The notes: generated from the letters alone by a model not told the origin. Positions 42,142-51,257 are shown, counted from the first letter of the stretch. The stretch is DNA of 51,423 nucleotides from Candidatus Krumholzibacteriota bacterium (GCA_016933175.1 JAFGBK010000004.1:1-51423); one strand, 5' to 3'. Numbers and translations are program-made.

Positions 42142-42861
42142 ATGATCAAGGCACTGGAGCACAGCGGCCAGGCGATGGGCGTGCAACTGCGCCGCCACGA
42201 GATCATCGCCAACAATCTCGCCAACCTGAACACTCCCGGCTTCCAGCGCGTCATCGCGCGGGTGAGCGACGCGGCGCCGATCGGCGCCGCCGCGGCCGCG
42301 CGCACCCGGCCCGCTCTGCGCGTGGAGAGCCTGACGTCCGGAGCCAGCGGGCCGCTGCAGGCCACCGGCAATCCCCTGGACGCGGCGCTGGTGGGCGAGG
42401 GCTACTTCCTCGTCGAGACGCCGCGGGGCGAGCGCCTCAGCCGCGACGGCAGCTTCGCCCTCGACGCGGCGGGCACCTTGCTCCACTCCTCCGGCCACCC
42501 CGTCCTCGCCGACGGCGGCGCGCTGAGCATCCGCGGGTCGGCGAGCATCCTCGCCGACGGCAGCGTGCTCGACGACGGGCGCCTCGTGGGCCGCCTGACG
42601 GTGGTCCGGCCGGCGGCGGACGCCGGCCTCGAGCGCGAGGGCGACAACCTCCTGCGCGTCGCGGGGGAGATCGAGACGGTGCCGGCGGGGGAGACCAGCG
42701 TGCTCGGCGGCCACCTCGAGGGCGCCAACGTCCAGGCCGTCCAGGAGATGGTGGACATGATCCGCGCCTTTCGCGCCTACGAGATAGCTCAGCGGGCGGC
42801 CCTCGCCGCCGACGATACCCTGCGCATCGCCACCGAACGCGTCGGCGTGGTGCGCGCCTAG
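42142..42861 (+). CDS. flgF: Flagellar proximal rod protein FlgF
   Basis: 239 residues with GGGGAG before the start. The N-terminus has the rod/hook family motif HEIIANNLANLNTPGFQR. The centre has GEGYFLVETPRGERLSRDGSF, the typical FlgF/FlgG motif. The C-terminus is the family helix EMVDMIRAFRAYEIAQRA. It lies directly before flgG. It is slightly shorter than FlgG, in keeping with the proximal rod subunit. Confidence 0.9.
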   Translation: MIKALEHSGQAMGVQLRRHEIIANNLANLNTPGFQRVIARVSDAAPIGAAAAARTRPALRVESLTSGASGPLQATGNPLDAALVGEGYFLVETPRGERLSRDGSFALDAAGTLLHSSGHPVLADGGALSIRGSASILADGSVLDDGRLVGRLTVVRPAADAGLEREGDNLLRVAGEIETVPAGETSVLGGHLEGANVQAVQEMVDMIRAFRAYEIAQRAALAADDTLRIATERVGVVRA

Positions 42862-42883
42862 CGCCTGAGAGGGGAGAAGCGCC

Positions 42884-43666
42884 ATGTTCCGATCCCTGTC
42901 GACGTCGGCCAGCGGCATGCGGGCCCAGCAGATCTACGTGGACACGGTGGCCAACAACCTGGCCAACGTGAACACCACCGGCTTCAAGAGCTCCCGGGCC
43001 GAGTTCCAGGACCTCCTCTACCAGGTGATCAAGCCCAACCAGAGCCTGGAGGCAGGCGCCGGCGTGCAGCCCGTGCAGATCGGCCACGGCGTCAAGCTGG
43101 CGGCCGTACGGCGCAACTTCACCCAGGGCTCCACGATCGTGACGGGCAACGCCCTGGACCTGGCCATCAGCGGCGACGGCTTCTTCCGCGTGGAACTGGC
43201 CGACGGGACCTTCGCCTACACCCGCGACGGCACCTTCGCCATGGACGGCGAGGGCAACCTCGTCAACGGCGCCGGCCTGCGCGTGGCGCCGGGCCTGTCC
43301 TTCCCCGAGGGCACCACCGAGGTGGCCGTGGACCGCCAGGGCAACGTCCGCGTCCGCGCCGAGGGCGAGGACGAGTCGCGGGAGTCCGGGCAGATCGAGG
43401 TGTATCGCTTCGCCAATCCCGCCGGCATGCGCTCCCTGGGCAACAACCTCTACGCCGAGACGGAGGCCAGCGGCGATCCCCAGCAGGGCGAGGCCGGGAC
43501 CAACGGCTACGGGGAGATCGAGGCGGGGATCCTGGAGGCCAGCAACGTCAGCGTCGTCGAGGAGATGATCCGGCTCATCGAGGCCCAGCGGGCCTACGAG
43601 CTCAACTCCAAGGCCATCCAGACCGCCGAGGACATGCTCAGCGTCGCCAACCAGCTCAAGCGCTAG
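42884..43666 (+). CDS. flgG: Flagellar distal rod protein FlgG
   Basis: 260 residues, the normal FlgG length (E. coli FlgG has 260). It begins MFRSLSTSASGMRAQQ, then VANNLANVNTTGFKSSRAEF, with FQDLLYQ and QIGHGVK following. GDGFFRVEL and YTRDGTFAMD are present, and the C-terminus has EEMIRLIEAQRAYELNSKAI. FlgG builds the distal rod that crosses the periplasm. GGGGAG precedes the ATG, and flgA follows nine bases downstream. Confidence 0.96.
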   Translation: MFRSLSTSASGMRAQQIYVDTVANNLANVNTTGFKSSRAEFQDLLYQVIKPNQSLEAGAGVQPVQIGHGVKLAAVRRNFTQGSTIVTGNALDLAISGDGFFRVELADGTFAYTRDGTFAMDGEGNLVNGAGLRVAPGLSFPEGTTEVAVDRQGNVRVRAEGEDESRESGQIEVYRFANPAGMRSLGNNLYAETEASGDPQQGEAGTNGYGEIEAGILEASNVSVVEEMIRLIEAQRAYELNSKAIQTAEDMLSVANQLKR

Positions 43667-43674
43667 GAGAGGCC

Positions 43675-44613
43675 ATGATCCGATGCCTCGCCGCAACCTG
43701 CGTCCTGCTCGCCGCGCTGACGGCGTCCGGCGCCGCCGGTGCCGCTGGCGCGGAGGCGCTGCGCCTGCGCGAAGCGGCGGCCTGCGCCGGGCCGGAGTTG
43801 CGCCTGGCCGAGTTGCTGGCGCCCGGCCAGGACTGCGCCCTGGGCGATCGCGTCGTCGCGCGCAGCCCGGCGCCGGGCCGCGACGGGCGGATCAGCCGGC
43901 GCCGGTTGGCGCGATTGCTGGCGGATTGGGGCTGGCGGGGCCGCCTGGACGGACCGGAGATGGTTCGCCTCGACAGCCCCGGCGTCGTCCTGGACCTGGC
44001 GCCCCTGGCCCGCGCCGTCGGCGCGCGGGCCGACAGCCTCCTGGCCGCGGCCGGCCTGCGCCGGGCCGGGGAGCTGGCGGGCTGGCCGGGCGAGCTGGTC
44101 CTGTCCAGCCGGCGGGTCCGCTGGCAACTGGCGCTGGACGGCGAGCCGGCGGGCCGCGAGGCGCGACTCGGGCTCGAGCTGACGGACGCGGCGGGCTTCA
44201 CGGCCCGCTGCCGGCTGCGCTGCCGCTGCGCACGGCCGGACCGCGTCCCCGTGGCGGTCCGCGCCCTGGCGTCCGGCGAGGCCCTCGCCGACTGGCGCTG
44301 GGAAGAGCGCGACCTGCTGGCCGTGGACGGCGAGCCCCTGGCCGCGGGCGCCCTCGCGGGCGCCGTGGCCCGCCGCGCGGTGGCGGCCGGCGAGGTCCTG
44401 ACGCGGCGGGTCCTCGCGCCGCCGCACCTGGTGACGGCGGGACGCGAGGTGGAGATCCGGCTCGAGCACGGCGCCGTGACGGTGAGCACCCGCGGCGTCG
44501 CCCGCGGCGACGGGGCGCTGGGCGATCTCGTCACCGTCAAGCATCTGGACGGTGGCGCCCTGCGCCGCTACCGCGTCGTGGGGCCGGGCCGCGTGGCGCC
44601 GGCCTACCGGTAA
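43675..44613 (+). CDS. flgA: Flagellar P-ring assembly chaperone FlgA
   Basis: 312 residues with a signal peptide (cleavage near GAAGA). The C-terminal third is the SAF-type domain of FlgA, with VPVAVRALASGEALADWRWEE, ARRAVAAGEVLTRRVLAPP and GDLVTVKHLDGG. The N-terminal part is poorly conserved, very rich in Ala, Gly, Arg and Leu. FlgA assists FlgI in building the P ring in the periplasm. Its place just before flgH and flgI supports the call. Confidence 0.85.
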   Translation: MIRCLAATCVLLAALTASGAAGAAGAEALRLREAAACAGPELRLAELLAPGQDCALGDRVVARSPAPGRDGRISRRRLARLLADWGWRGRLDGPEMVRLDSPGVVLDLAPLARAVGARADSLLAAAGLRRAGELAGWPGELVLSSRRVRWQLALDGEPAGREARLGLELTDAAGFTARCRLRCRCARPDRVPVAVRALASGEALADWRWEERDLLAVDGEPLAAGALAGAVARRAVAAGEVLTRRVLAPPHLVTAGREVEIRLEHGAVTVSTRGVARGDGALGDLVTVKHLDGGALRRYRVVGPGRVAPAYR

Positions 44614-44630
44614 GTGGAGGGGGACACGTG

Positions 44631-45200
44631 ATGAAAAGGCTCGGCATGGCCCTGGTCCTGGCCCTTCTCGCCGCGCCGGCGGCCGCGCAGCCGCTCTGGG
44701 ACGCGCAGGCGGGCGGGAGCCTCTTCTCCAACGTCAAGGCGCACCAGGTGGGGGACATCCTCACGGTGATCGTCTCGGAGAACTCGAGCGCGAGCAGCGA
44801 CGCCAACACCAAGACCCAGTCCAAGCACGAGGTGGGAGGCGGTCCGGGCGTGGGCGCCTTCGACTTCATCCCCCTGTGGGGCATCGACCAGGAGACGAAG
44901 TACGACGGCAAGGGCGCCACCACGCGCAAGGGCCAGCTGTCCGCCGTCATGAGCGTGCAGATCGTCGAGGCGCTGTCCGGCGAGCAGTTCCGCGTCGAGG
45001 GCCGCCGCAGCATCAAGCGCAACGGCGAGACCGAGCTGATGAGCCTGAGCGGCGTCATCCGCAGCCGGGACATCAGCCCCCAGAACACGATTCTCTCCAC
45101 GTCCATCGCCGACGCCGTCATCACCTACGACGGCCAGGGCGACGTGGCTCACGGCAACGAGCCGGGCTTCCTGACCCGGCTGCTCAACTGGTTCTTCTAG
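44631..45200 (+). CDS. flgH: Flagellar L-ring protein FlgH, without a lipobox cysteine
   Basis: 189 residues after GGAGGGGG. The mature part has the FlgH core: SLFSNVKAHQVGDILTVIVSE, NSSASSDANTKT, FRVEGRRSIKRNGETE, LSGVIRSRDISPQNTILS. The signal segment ends in AAPAAAQPLW with no Cys, whereas enterobacterial FlgH is a lipoprotein. The protein is probably processed by signal peptidase I. It forms the outer-membrane ring with FlgI below it. Confidence 0.93.
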   Translation: MKRLGMALVLALLAAPAAAQPLWDAQAGGSLFSNVKAHQVGDILTVIVSENSSASSDANTKTQSKHEVGGGPGVGAFDFIPLWGIDQETKYDGKGATTRKGQLSAVMSVQIVEALSGEQFRVEGRRSIKRNGETELMSLSGVIRSRDISPQNTILSTSIADAVITYDGQGDVAHGNEPGFLTRLLNWFF

Positions 45201-45210
45201 GAAGGAAGCC

Positions 45211-46320
45211 ATGCGTCCGTTCGGGAAGCGCCTCGTTCTCGCCCTCGCCCTCGCCATGGCCCTGGCCGCGCCGGGACGGGCGGCGCGCATCAAGGATATC
45301 GCCGGGGTCAGCGGCGCGAGCGGCGAGCACCTCATCGGCTACGGGATCATCGTGGGCCTCAGCGGCACCGGCGACGGCGCCAAGACGGGCTTCACCAACT
45401 ACTCCGTCGCCAGCATGATGGAGAAGTTCGGCCACACCCTGGACCCCGACGACATCAAGCTCAAGAACGTGGCCGCCGTCATGGTGACGGCCGAGCTGCC
45501 GCCCTACAGCCGCCGCGGCGGCAGCCTGGACGTGACCGTCTCCAGCCTCGGCGACGCCACGAGTCTCGAAGGCGGCGTGCTTCTGATGACGCCGCTCCTG
45601 CGCCAGGCCGACGGGCAGCAGTACGCCATCGCCCAGGGACCCGTCAGCATCGGCGGCTTCAACATCGACGCGGGGTCGGGCACGAGCGTGCGCAAGAACC
45701 ACAGCACGGTGGGGCGCATCCCCGCCGGCGGGCGGCTCATCAGCGAGTGGACCGGCGACCTGATCATGGACAACCGCGTGGAGCTGGTCCTGCACAATCC
45801 CGACTTCACGACGGCCGCCAACGTGGCGGGCCGCATCAACGAGGCCGTGGGCACGGAGGCCGCGCGGGCCTTCGGGGGCGGCCGGGTGTCGGTCTGGATC
45901 CCCGAGGATCGCCGCGAGGACACCATCGGCTTTCTGAGCCAGGTGGAGAACCTGGACGTGAGCACGGACCTGCCAGCCCGCGTGGTGATCAACGAGCGCA
46001 CGGGCACCGTCGTCGTCGGCCAGCATGTCTCGCTCAAGGATGTGGCCGTTGCCCACGGCAATCTGCGCGTGGAGATCCGCACGAGCTACCGCGCCAGCCA
46101 GCCGGCGGCCTTCGGCGAAGGGCAGACCCTGCTCATTCCGGACGTCAGCGCCTCGGTCAGCGACAGCGGCCAGCAGCTGGCCGTGCTTCATGACAACGGC
46201 ACGGTGGAGGACGTGGCGCGCTCGCTCAATGAGCTGGGCGTCAGCCCGCGCGACATGGTGGCCATCTTCCAGGCCCTCAAGGAAGCGGGGGCCCTGGAGG
46301 CCGACCTCGTGATCATGTAG
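45211..46320 (+). CDS. flgI: Flagellar P-ring protein FlgI
   Basis: 369 residues, normal for FlgI, with a signal peptide (cleavage near GRA-AR). It starts RIKDIAGVSGASGEHLIGYG and continues with IVGLSGTGDGAKTGFT, the strongest signature of the family. NVAAVMVTAELPPYSRRG and the C-terminal NELGVSPRDMVAIFQALKEA are also present. FlgI makes the ring around the rod in the peptidoglycan layer. The next gene is FlgJ-like. Confidence 0.96.
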   Translation: MRPFGKRLVLALALAMALAAPGRAARIKDIAGVSGASGEHLIGYGIIVGLSGTGDGAKTGFTNYSVASMMEKFGHTLDPDDIKLKNVAAVMVTAELPPYSRRGGSLDVTVSSLGDATSLEGGVLLMTPLLRQADGQQYAIAQGPVSIGGFNIDAGSGTSVRKNHSTVGRIPAGGRLISEWTGDLIMDNRVELVLHNPDFTTAANVAGRINEAVGTEAARAFGGGRVSVWIPEDRREDTIGFLSQVENLDVSTDLPARVVINERTGTVVVGQHVSLKDVAVAHGNLRVEIRTSYRASQPAAFGEGQTLLIPDVSASVSDSGQQLAVLHDNGTVEDVARSLNELGVSPRDMVAIFQALKEAGALEADLVIM

Positions 46321-46329
46321 GAGGCGATC

Positions 46330-46848
46330 ATGCGACCCGTCGACAGCCTCACCGCACTCAAGTACCAGCCCGGGCCACGGCCCGCTGCGCCGCCGCCGGA
46401 CGCTGACAAGAGCTTCCGGCCGCAGGCGGCGCCGGCGGCGACCGCCGGCGCGGACGGCGCGGCGACGATCCGGCCGCGTGGCCTTGCCGACCTGGGCCAG
46501 ACGGCGCCGCCGGCGTCGCTGAGCCGAACGAAGTCCCGCGGCGCGGCGGCGTCGCCGGCGGGCGCGGCGGGCGGCGCGGGAAACGCGAGGAACGCGACGA
46601 AGGCAAACGTCGCGCCGGCCCTGCAGAAGGCCGCGCGCGAGTTCGAGGGCATTCTGATGCTCTACCTGGCCAGCGCCATGTGGGACACGCTGCCCGCGGG
46701 CGGCACCGGCGGCATGCAGGGTGCGCACTTCTATCAGGGCATGATCGAGGAGCAACTCGGCCGCCTGCTCGTCGAAGGGAGCCGCGGGCCGGGCCTGGCG
46801 GACGCCATCGTCCGGCAGGTGTCCGCGGAAACGAAGGAGAACGCATGA
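46330..46848 (+). CDS. flgJ: FlgJ-like rod-binding protein (no muramidase domain)
   Basis: 172 residues. The first 95 are low-complexity, rich in Ala, Pro and Gly. The C-terminal part is the rod-binding domain: ALQKAAREFEGILMLYLAS, AMWDTLP, GGTGGMQGAHFYQGMIEEQL. The peptidoglycan hydrolase domain of E. coli FlgJ is absent, as in many phyla, so a separate lytic enzyme is presumably needed. It overlaps flgN by ATGA. Confidence 0.86.
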   Translation: MRPVDSLTALKYQPGPRPAAPPPDADKSFRPQAAPAATAGADGAATIRPRGLADLGQTAPPASLSRTKSRGAAASPAGAAGGAGNARNATKANVAPALQKAAREFEGILMLYLASAMWDTLPAGGTGGMQGAHFYQGMIEEQLGRLLVEGSRGPGLADAIVRQVSAETKENA

Positions 46849-47336
46849 CGAGAGCCGAGGATCTGACGGCGCTGAAAGTGGCGCTGGCGGAGGAGTCGCA
46901 GCACTACCGGCAGCTTCTCGACGTGAGTCGCGAACACCACGAGGCGCTCCTCGCTGGCGAACGCCGGGCCGTCGAGCGGAGTCTGCAGCGGCAGCTCCAG
47001 ATCATCGCCGGCTGTCGCATGTCGACGGAGGAGCGGCGTGAGCGGACCGACGCCCTGGCGCGCCAGCTCGGATTGGGCGCGCCCTGCACCACGGGGCGGA
47101 TCCTGGCGGCCTTGCCCGAGGCCGGCGCAGCGCTGCAGCGGGAATACGACGCGATGCGGGCGGTGAGTGCCGAGCTGGCCGCTCTCAACGAGCAGAACCA
47201 GCGCCTGGTGACGCACCGCCTCGACCTGCTCCAGGGGGACTTCGCAGCCCTGGGCCAGCTCGTGCGCGAGGCCACGGGGCGCGGCGAGGGATCAGGTGAG
47301 CCCGTCGAAGGCAGCCTGATCTCGCAGCGGGCTTGA
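46845..47336 (+). CDS. flgN: Flagellar export chaperone FlgN
   Basis: 163 residues, starting in an ATGA overlap with flgJ. It is almost wholly helical and charged: ALAEESQHYRQLLDVSREH at the start, a middle region with ERRERTDALARQLGLG, and ELAALNEQNQRLVTHRLDLL near the end. This matches the FlgN family (short helical chaperones binding FlgK and FlgL before export). Placement directly before flgK and flgL supports this; sequence conservation in the family is low. Confidence 0.8.
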   Translation: MTRAEDLTALKVALAEESQHYRQLLDVSREHHEALLAGERRAVERSLQRQLQIIAGCRMSTEERRERTDALARQLGLGAPCTTGRILAALPEAGAALQREYDAMRAVSAELAALNEQNQRLVTHRLDLLQGDFAALGQLVREATGRGEGSGEPVEGSLISQRA

Positions 47337-47348
47337 GGGGAGGCGCCC

Positions 47349-48746
47349 ATGTCGGGGCTGTTCAACACCATCGAGATCGGACGTAGCACGCTGATGGCGC
47401 AGCAGACGGCGCTGAACGTGCTGAACCACAACATCGCGAACGCCAACACGCCGGGATACAGCCGCCAGCGGGTGAACATGGCCTCCCGCGGCATGCTGGG
47501 CTATCTCGCCATGGACGGGGCCGGCGGCGTCGATGTCGCCGGCATCCAGCGCCTCACGGATCCCTTCCTCATGGGTCAGATCGGGCGCGTCCACACGGCG
47601 CACGGCGAGCAGACGGCGCTCAGCAGCGGTTTCGATATGCTCGAGGTCCTCTTCGGCGAGCCGGTGGACGAGGTTCTCGGCGAGAAGGGGCTCGGCGACG
47701 CCGTCGCCGAGTTCCTCAGCAGCTGGCAGACCGTCATCAATCCGGAGATGGAGTCCGACGAGGCCGACATGCGCGGCCTCATCATCGAGTCGGCCCGGGT
47801 GATGACCCAGCGCTTCAACAGCCTGGCGGCGGGCATCATCGACCTGGCCGAGGGCCTGCAGGCGGACGTCCGCGACCAGGTGGACGAGGTGAACCGCCTG
47901 CTCGCGGACGTGGCCGAGCTGGACCACCAGATCGGCAGCAGCGAGGTGGGCGAGAGCGCCCGCGGCGACCTGCTGGACGCGCGTCAGATCAAGCTCAATC
48001 GGCTGGCCGAGCTGGTGGGCGCCGAGTGGGAGCTGGACGACACCGACCACCTGCAGGTCCGCCTCGGCGGCCGCATCCTCCTGGACCACACCACGTGGCA
48101 TGGACTCGCCGCCGAGACCCTGGGCGAGACCGACGACCGCACCCGGGGGGCGCGCCTGGTGGCGCTGGACGATCCCAATCCCCTGGCGGCCAGAGGCGGC
48201 ACGCTGCGCGGCAAGCTGCGGATGATCAACGAGGAGATCCCCGGCCTCATCGAGCAGCTCGACAAGATGGCGGCGACGCTCATCGACAAGGTCAACGCCA
48301 TCCACCAGGCGGCGTCCGGAAGCACCGGCGGTGGGGTGGACATCTTCGTCGGTACGAACGCCTCCACCATCGCCGTGAGCCGCGTGATCCTCGACAACCA
48401 CGAGATGCTCTCCCTGAACGGGCAGCTGCCCGGCGGACAGGACATCGGCAGCGCCATCTTTGCCCTGCACACGCAGCCCATCGCGGCGTCCGGCGGTCTC
48501 ACCATCGAGGGCATGTACTCGACCCTGGTCGGGGACCTGGGCGCGCGCAGCGCCAGCGCCACGCAGATGGAAAACGCCTCCGGTCGGCTTCTCGAGAGCC
48601 TGGAGGCGAAGCTGGAATCGCTGACCGGAGTCAGCGTGGACGAGGAACTGACCGACATGATGGTCATCCAGAGCACTTTCCAGGCGGCGTCCCGCGTGCT
48701 CGCCGTGGTGGACGAGCTCCTGGAGACGGTCCTGACAATCATCTGA
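47349..48746 (+). CDS. flgK: Flagellar hook-associated protein FlgK (HAP1)
   Basis: 465 residues. The N-terminus has FNTIEIGRSTLMAQQTALNV then NHNIANANTPGYSRQRV, the FlgK signature. The C-terminus has SVDEELTDMMVIQSTFQAAS and RVLAVVDELLETVL. The middle is shorter than in enteric FlgK (about 547 residues). It joins the hook to the filament and is chaperoned by FlgN. Confidence 0.95.
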   Translation: MSGLFNTIEIGRSTLMAQQTALNVLNHNIANANTPGYSRQRVNMASRGMLGYLAMDGAGGVDVAGIQRLTDPFLMGQIGRVHTAHGEQTALSSGFDMLEVLFGEPVDEVLGEKGLGDAVAEFLSSWQTVINPEMESDEADMRGLIIESARVMTQRFNSLAAGIIDLAEGLQADVRDQVDEVNRLLADVAELDHQIGSSEVGESARGDLLDARQIKLNRLAELVGAEWELDDTDHLQVRLGGRILLDHTTWHGLAAETLGETDDRTRGARLVALDDPNPLAARGGTLRGKLRMINEEIPGLIEQLDKMAATLIDKVNAIHQAASGSTGGGVDIFVGTNASTIAVSRVILDNHEMLSLNGQLPGGQDIGSAIFALHTQPIAASGGLTIEGMYSTLVGDLGARSASATQMENASGRLLESLEAKLESLTGVSVDEELTDMMVIQSTFQAASRVLAVVDELLETVLTII

Positions 48747-48756
48747 GGAGGCCGGC

Positions 48757-50280
48757 ATGCGCGTCACGCAGAAGATGCGGGTCCAGTCACTGCTGAGCAC
48801 CATCAACCGCTCCTACGCGCAGATGGCCAGCATGGACCTGCGCCGCCGCATCACCAAGGCCAGCGACGATCCCGGCGGCGCCGAGCAGATGGTGCGACTG
48901 CGCGCCCTGCTCGCCCACAACGAGCAGTACCAGCAGAACGTGCAGAGCGCCTCGCGCTGGCTGAACTACACGGATACGGCCCTGGGCAGCCTCTCGGAGA
49001 ACCTCCGGGACGCGCGCGAGCTCGCCCTGTCCGCGGCGGACGACAGCCAGGGGCTGGAGGGCGTCGCCGAGAGCCTGGATGGCATCATCCAGCAGATGCT
49101 CCTCATCGCCAACACCGAGCAGGGCGGCCGCTTCCTCTTCGCCGGCAGCCGCAACAACCTGACGCCCTTCGAACTGGTGGGCTCGGACGCCATCTACCGT
49201 GGCGACGAAACGGCGCTCCACGCAGACATCAGCAGCGGCCTGGCACTGCGCTACAACGTCACCGGTGCCGAGTTGTTCATGCCCCAGGAGGCCGACTTCC
49301 AGAGCACGCGCGACTGGGATCCCTTGGCCACCTGGAACACGGCCCTGTCGGAGCTGCTGGACGGCACCGGTGTCGCGCCGGGCATGATCCGCATCACGGA
49401 CGGCGGCGGCACCGTGGCGGTCGTGGACCTGCGGGGCGCCCTGACGCTGGGTGACATGCGGGACCGGATCCAGGCGGCCCTGCCCAACCTGACCGTGAGC
49501 CTCGTGGACGGCGAGCGGCTCCAGGTCACCGATACGGCGCATCCCGGTGAAACGCTGCACATCGGGGACGTGCAGGGCGGCACTATGGCCCAGGCGCTCG
49601 GTCTCGCGGGCGCCGGCGCCGGCGGCGCCCTGCTCAGCCGGGATCTGGATCCCGCCCTGACCGATGCCACGCCCCTGACCGATCTGCGCAACGTGGCCCT
49701 GCCCCTGGGCACCATCGACGTCACCATCGGGAACGCTCCCGAGCCCACGCCGCTGGATCTATCGGGCGCCGTCACGGTGGGGGACCTGCGGACGGCCCTC
49801 AACGGCGCTTTTCCCGAGCTTGACGTGGCCATCGCCGGCTCCGGCAACCGGCTGGAGATCCGCAGCCTCGGACTGGTCTCCTTCGCCATCAGCTGCCCCG
49901 AGGGCGATGACACGGCGCGCAATCTCGGCCTCGAGGGCAGCGCCGTGCCCAACCGTCCCTTCGGCGTCCTGCTGGACCTCCGCGACGCCGTCCTGGACGA
50001 GGACCGCGCCCGGGTCGCTTCCCTGCTCGCCGAGCTGGAGGCGGTCGAGGAGCGGTTCCTGTCGGCGCGCGCGAGCGTCGGCACGCGGCTCAACCTCGCC
50101 GAGGACGCGGCGAACGGCCTGGACGCGCGCAACTACGCGCTGACCGAGTCCCTGTCCGATATCGGCGACACCGACATGGCGGAGGCCCTCCTCTACTACG
50201 AGAGCGCCGAGGCCATCTACCAGGCGTCCCTCTCGCTGGCGTCAAACATCTACACACTCTCACTGGCCAATTACCTCTAG
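48757..50280 (+). CDS. flgL: Flagellar hook-filament junction protein FlgL, enlarged
   Basis: 507 residues against about 317 in E. coli. The N-terminal (RVTQKMRVQSLLSTINRS, KASDDPGGAEQMVRLRALL) and C-terminal (VGTRLNLAEDAANGLDARN, DTDMAEALLYYESAEAIYQA) helices are typical of FlgL. The extra length is a central insert at about 205-390 made of two similar units. Each has a DLRGALTLGDMRDRIQAALP or DLSGAVTVGDLRTALNGAFP segment, then an ERLQVTD or NRLEIRS strand and an ALGLAG or NLGLEG end. These resemble flagellin hook-IN motifs and would project from the junction. Confidence 0.9.
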   Translation: MRVTQKMRVQSLLSTINRSYAQMASMDLRRRITKASDDPGGAEQMVRLRALLAHNEQYQQNVQSASRWLNYTDTALGSLSENLRDARELALSAADDSQGLEGVAESLDGIIQQMLLIANTEQGGRFLFAGSRNNLTPFELVGSDAIYRGDETALHADISSGLALRYNVTGAELFMPQEADFQSTRDWDPLATWNTALSELLDGTGVAPGMIRITDGGGTVAVVDLRGALTLGDMRDRIQAALPNLTVSLVDGERLQVTDTAHPGETLHIGDVQGGTMAQALGLAGAGAGGALLSRDLDPALTDATPLTDLRNVALPLGTIDVTIGNAPEPTPLDLSGAVTVGDLRTALNGAFPELDVAIAGSGNRLEIRSLGLVSFAISCPEGDDTARNLGLEGSAVPNRPFGVLLDLRDAVLDEDRARVASLLAELEAVEERFLSARASVGTRLNLAEDAANGLDARNYALTESLSDIGDTDMAEALLYYESAEAIYQASLSLASNIYTLSLANYL

Positions 50281-50298
50281 GCACTACGAGGAGCAGAC

Positions 50299-50775
50299 AT
50301 GGAACTGATAGGCACGCGTTTCGGCGACTTCCACTACGAGGATAAAGACCTCCTGCGGCTGCCCGAAGGACTGGTGGGCATGCCGCAGCTGACCCGCTTC
50401 CTGATCCTCGACTTCGAAGCGGACCTGCCCCTCAAGTGGCTGCAGAGCATCGAGGAGCCCGCGATGGGTTTCCTGGTCGCCGATCCCCGTCTCTTCCAGC
50501 CCGATTACTCCCTGCACCTCTCCCGGTGCGACCTGGGCGACATCGCGGTGATGGACCCGGCGGATCTGGTGGTGTTCGTCCTCTGCACCTACAAGGGCGA
50601 ACTGGAGGAGACGACGGGGAACCTCCTCGGTCCCATCGTCGTCCACGCCGAGTCGCGCGTGGGTCGCCAGATCATCCTCGAGGACCGGGACCTCAGCACC
50701 AAGGTTCCTCTCTTCATCGCCGACGCGGCGACCACTGGCGGCAGCCGGCAGGCGGTCGCCGAGCCCCGCGGCTAG
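50299..50775 (+). CDS. fliW: Flagellar assembly factor FliW
   Basis: 158 residues with GAGGAG before the ATG. It has GTRFGDFHYEDKDLLRLPEG, then GLVGMPQLTRFLIL, KWLQSIEEPAMGFLVADP and a C-terminal LLGPIVVH with AESRVGRQIIL. These are the conserved FliW segments. FliW binds flagellin and, when free, binds CsrA and relieves its repression of flagellin translation. The gene order fliW-csrA-fliC here is the expected one for that switch. A C-terminal tail of about 20 residues is not conserved. Confidence 0.93.
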   Translation: MELIGTRFGDFHYEDKDLLRLPEGLVGMPQLTRFLILDFEADLPLKWLQSIEEPAMGFLVADPRLFQPDYSLHLSRCDLGDIAVMDPADLVVFVLCTYKGELEETTGNLLGPIVVHAESRVGRQIILEDRDLSTKVPLFIADAATTGGSRQAVAEPRG

Positions 50776-50796
50776 GCACGGACGGAAGGAGCCGAA

Positions 50797-51033
50797 GTGC
50801 TGGTACTGAGCCGGAAACGGGATCAGAGCATCATGGTGGGCAACGACGTGCGTATCACCATCGTCGAGGTGCGCGGCGACACGGTGCAGCTGGGGATCGA
50901 AGCGCCGCGCAGGGTGGCCATCTACCGGGAAGAGATCTACACGGCCATCCAGAACGCCAACCGCGAGGCCGCGGCCGGTACGGACGATTCGGTCGAGAAC
51001 CTGGGCCGCCCCAAGCCGCCGTCGGGAACGTGA
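50797..51033 (+). CDS. csrA: RNA-binding translational regulator CsrA
   Basis: A GTG at 50797 with GGAAGGAG upstream gives 78 residues. It begins MLVLSRKRDQSIMVGNDV, then ITIVEVRGDTVQLGIEAP and RRVAIYREEIYTAIQ, which are complete CsrA. Leu4 and Arg44-type RNA-contact residues are present. A tail of about 15 residues extends past the usual end. CsrA dimers bind GGA motifs in mRNA leaders; the flagellin leader downstream has seven. Confidence 0.96.
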   Translation: MLVLSRKRDQSIMVGNDVRITIVEVRGDTVQLGIEAPRRVAIYREEIYTAIQNANREAAAGTDDSVENLGRPKPPSGT

Positions 51034-51200
51034 ATCCGATGGGCGCCGGGGCGCAGCGTTACCCGTCAGGCGGCGTCGCGGCCGCGCGCCCGGCGTCGGG
51101 TGCCAGCGCGTCGCTTGGTGCCGCCTGGTGGATGCCGGCGTGCCATGGGGGATCCGAAGGGTCCTGCGGACCGATTCGCTTCCGACATTGGAAAAAAGGG

Positions 51201-51227
51201 TCAAGTTCTTCCCCGTGATGCCGAACT
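51201..51227 (+). promoter_or_regulatory. Sigma-28 (FliA)-type promoter of flagellin
   Basis: TCAAGTTC (51201-51208), 11 bases, then GCCGAACT (51220-51227), in the form of TAAAGTTT-N11-GCCGATAA. Transcription should start near 51234, giving a leader of about 111 bases. The 167 bases between csrA and this promoter hold nothing I can name. Confidence 0.7.
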
Positions 51228-51239
51228 AGGGATTGTGGA

Positions 51240-51257
51240 CCCGGCAGGGAAGCCGGG
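51240..51257 (+). promoter_or_regulatory. CsrA-type hairpin in the flagellin leader
   Basis: CCCGGC-AGGGAA-GCCGGG is a perfect 6-bp stem presenting GGA in its loop, the classic CsrA target form. The leader has further GGA motifs at 51237, 51262, 51295, 51325, 51332 and 51341. The last two lie in and just after the ribosome site AAGGAG (51330-51335), so bound CsrA could block translation. Confidence 0.55.
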
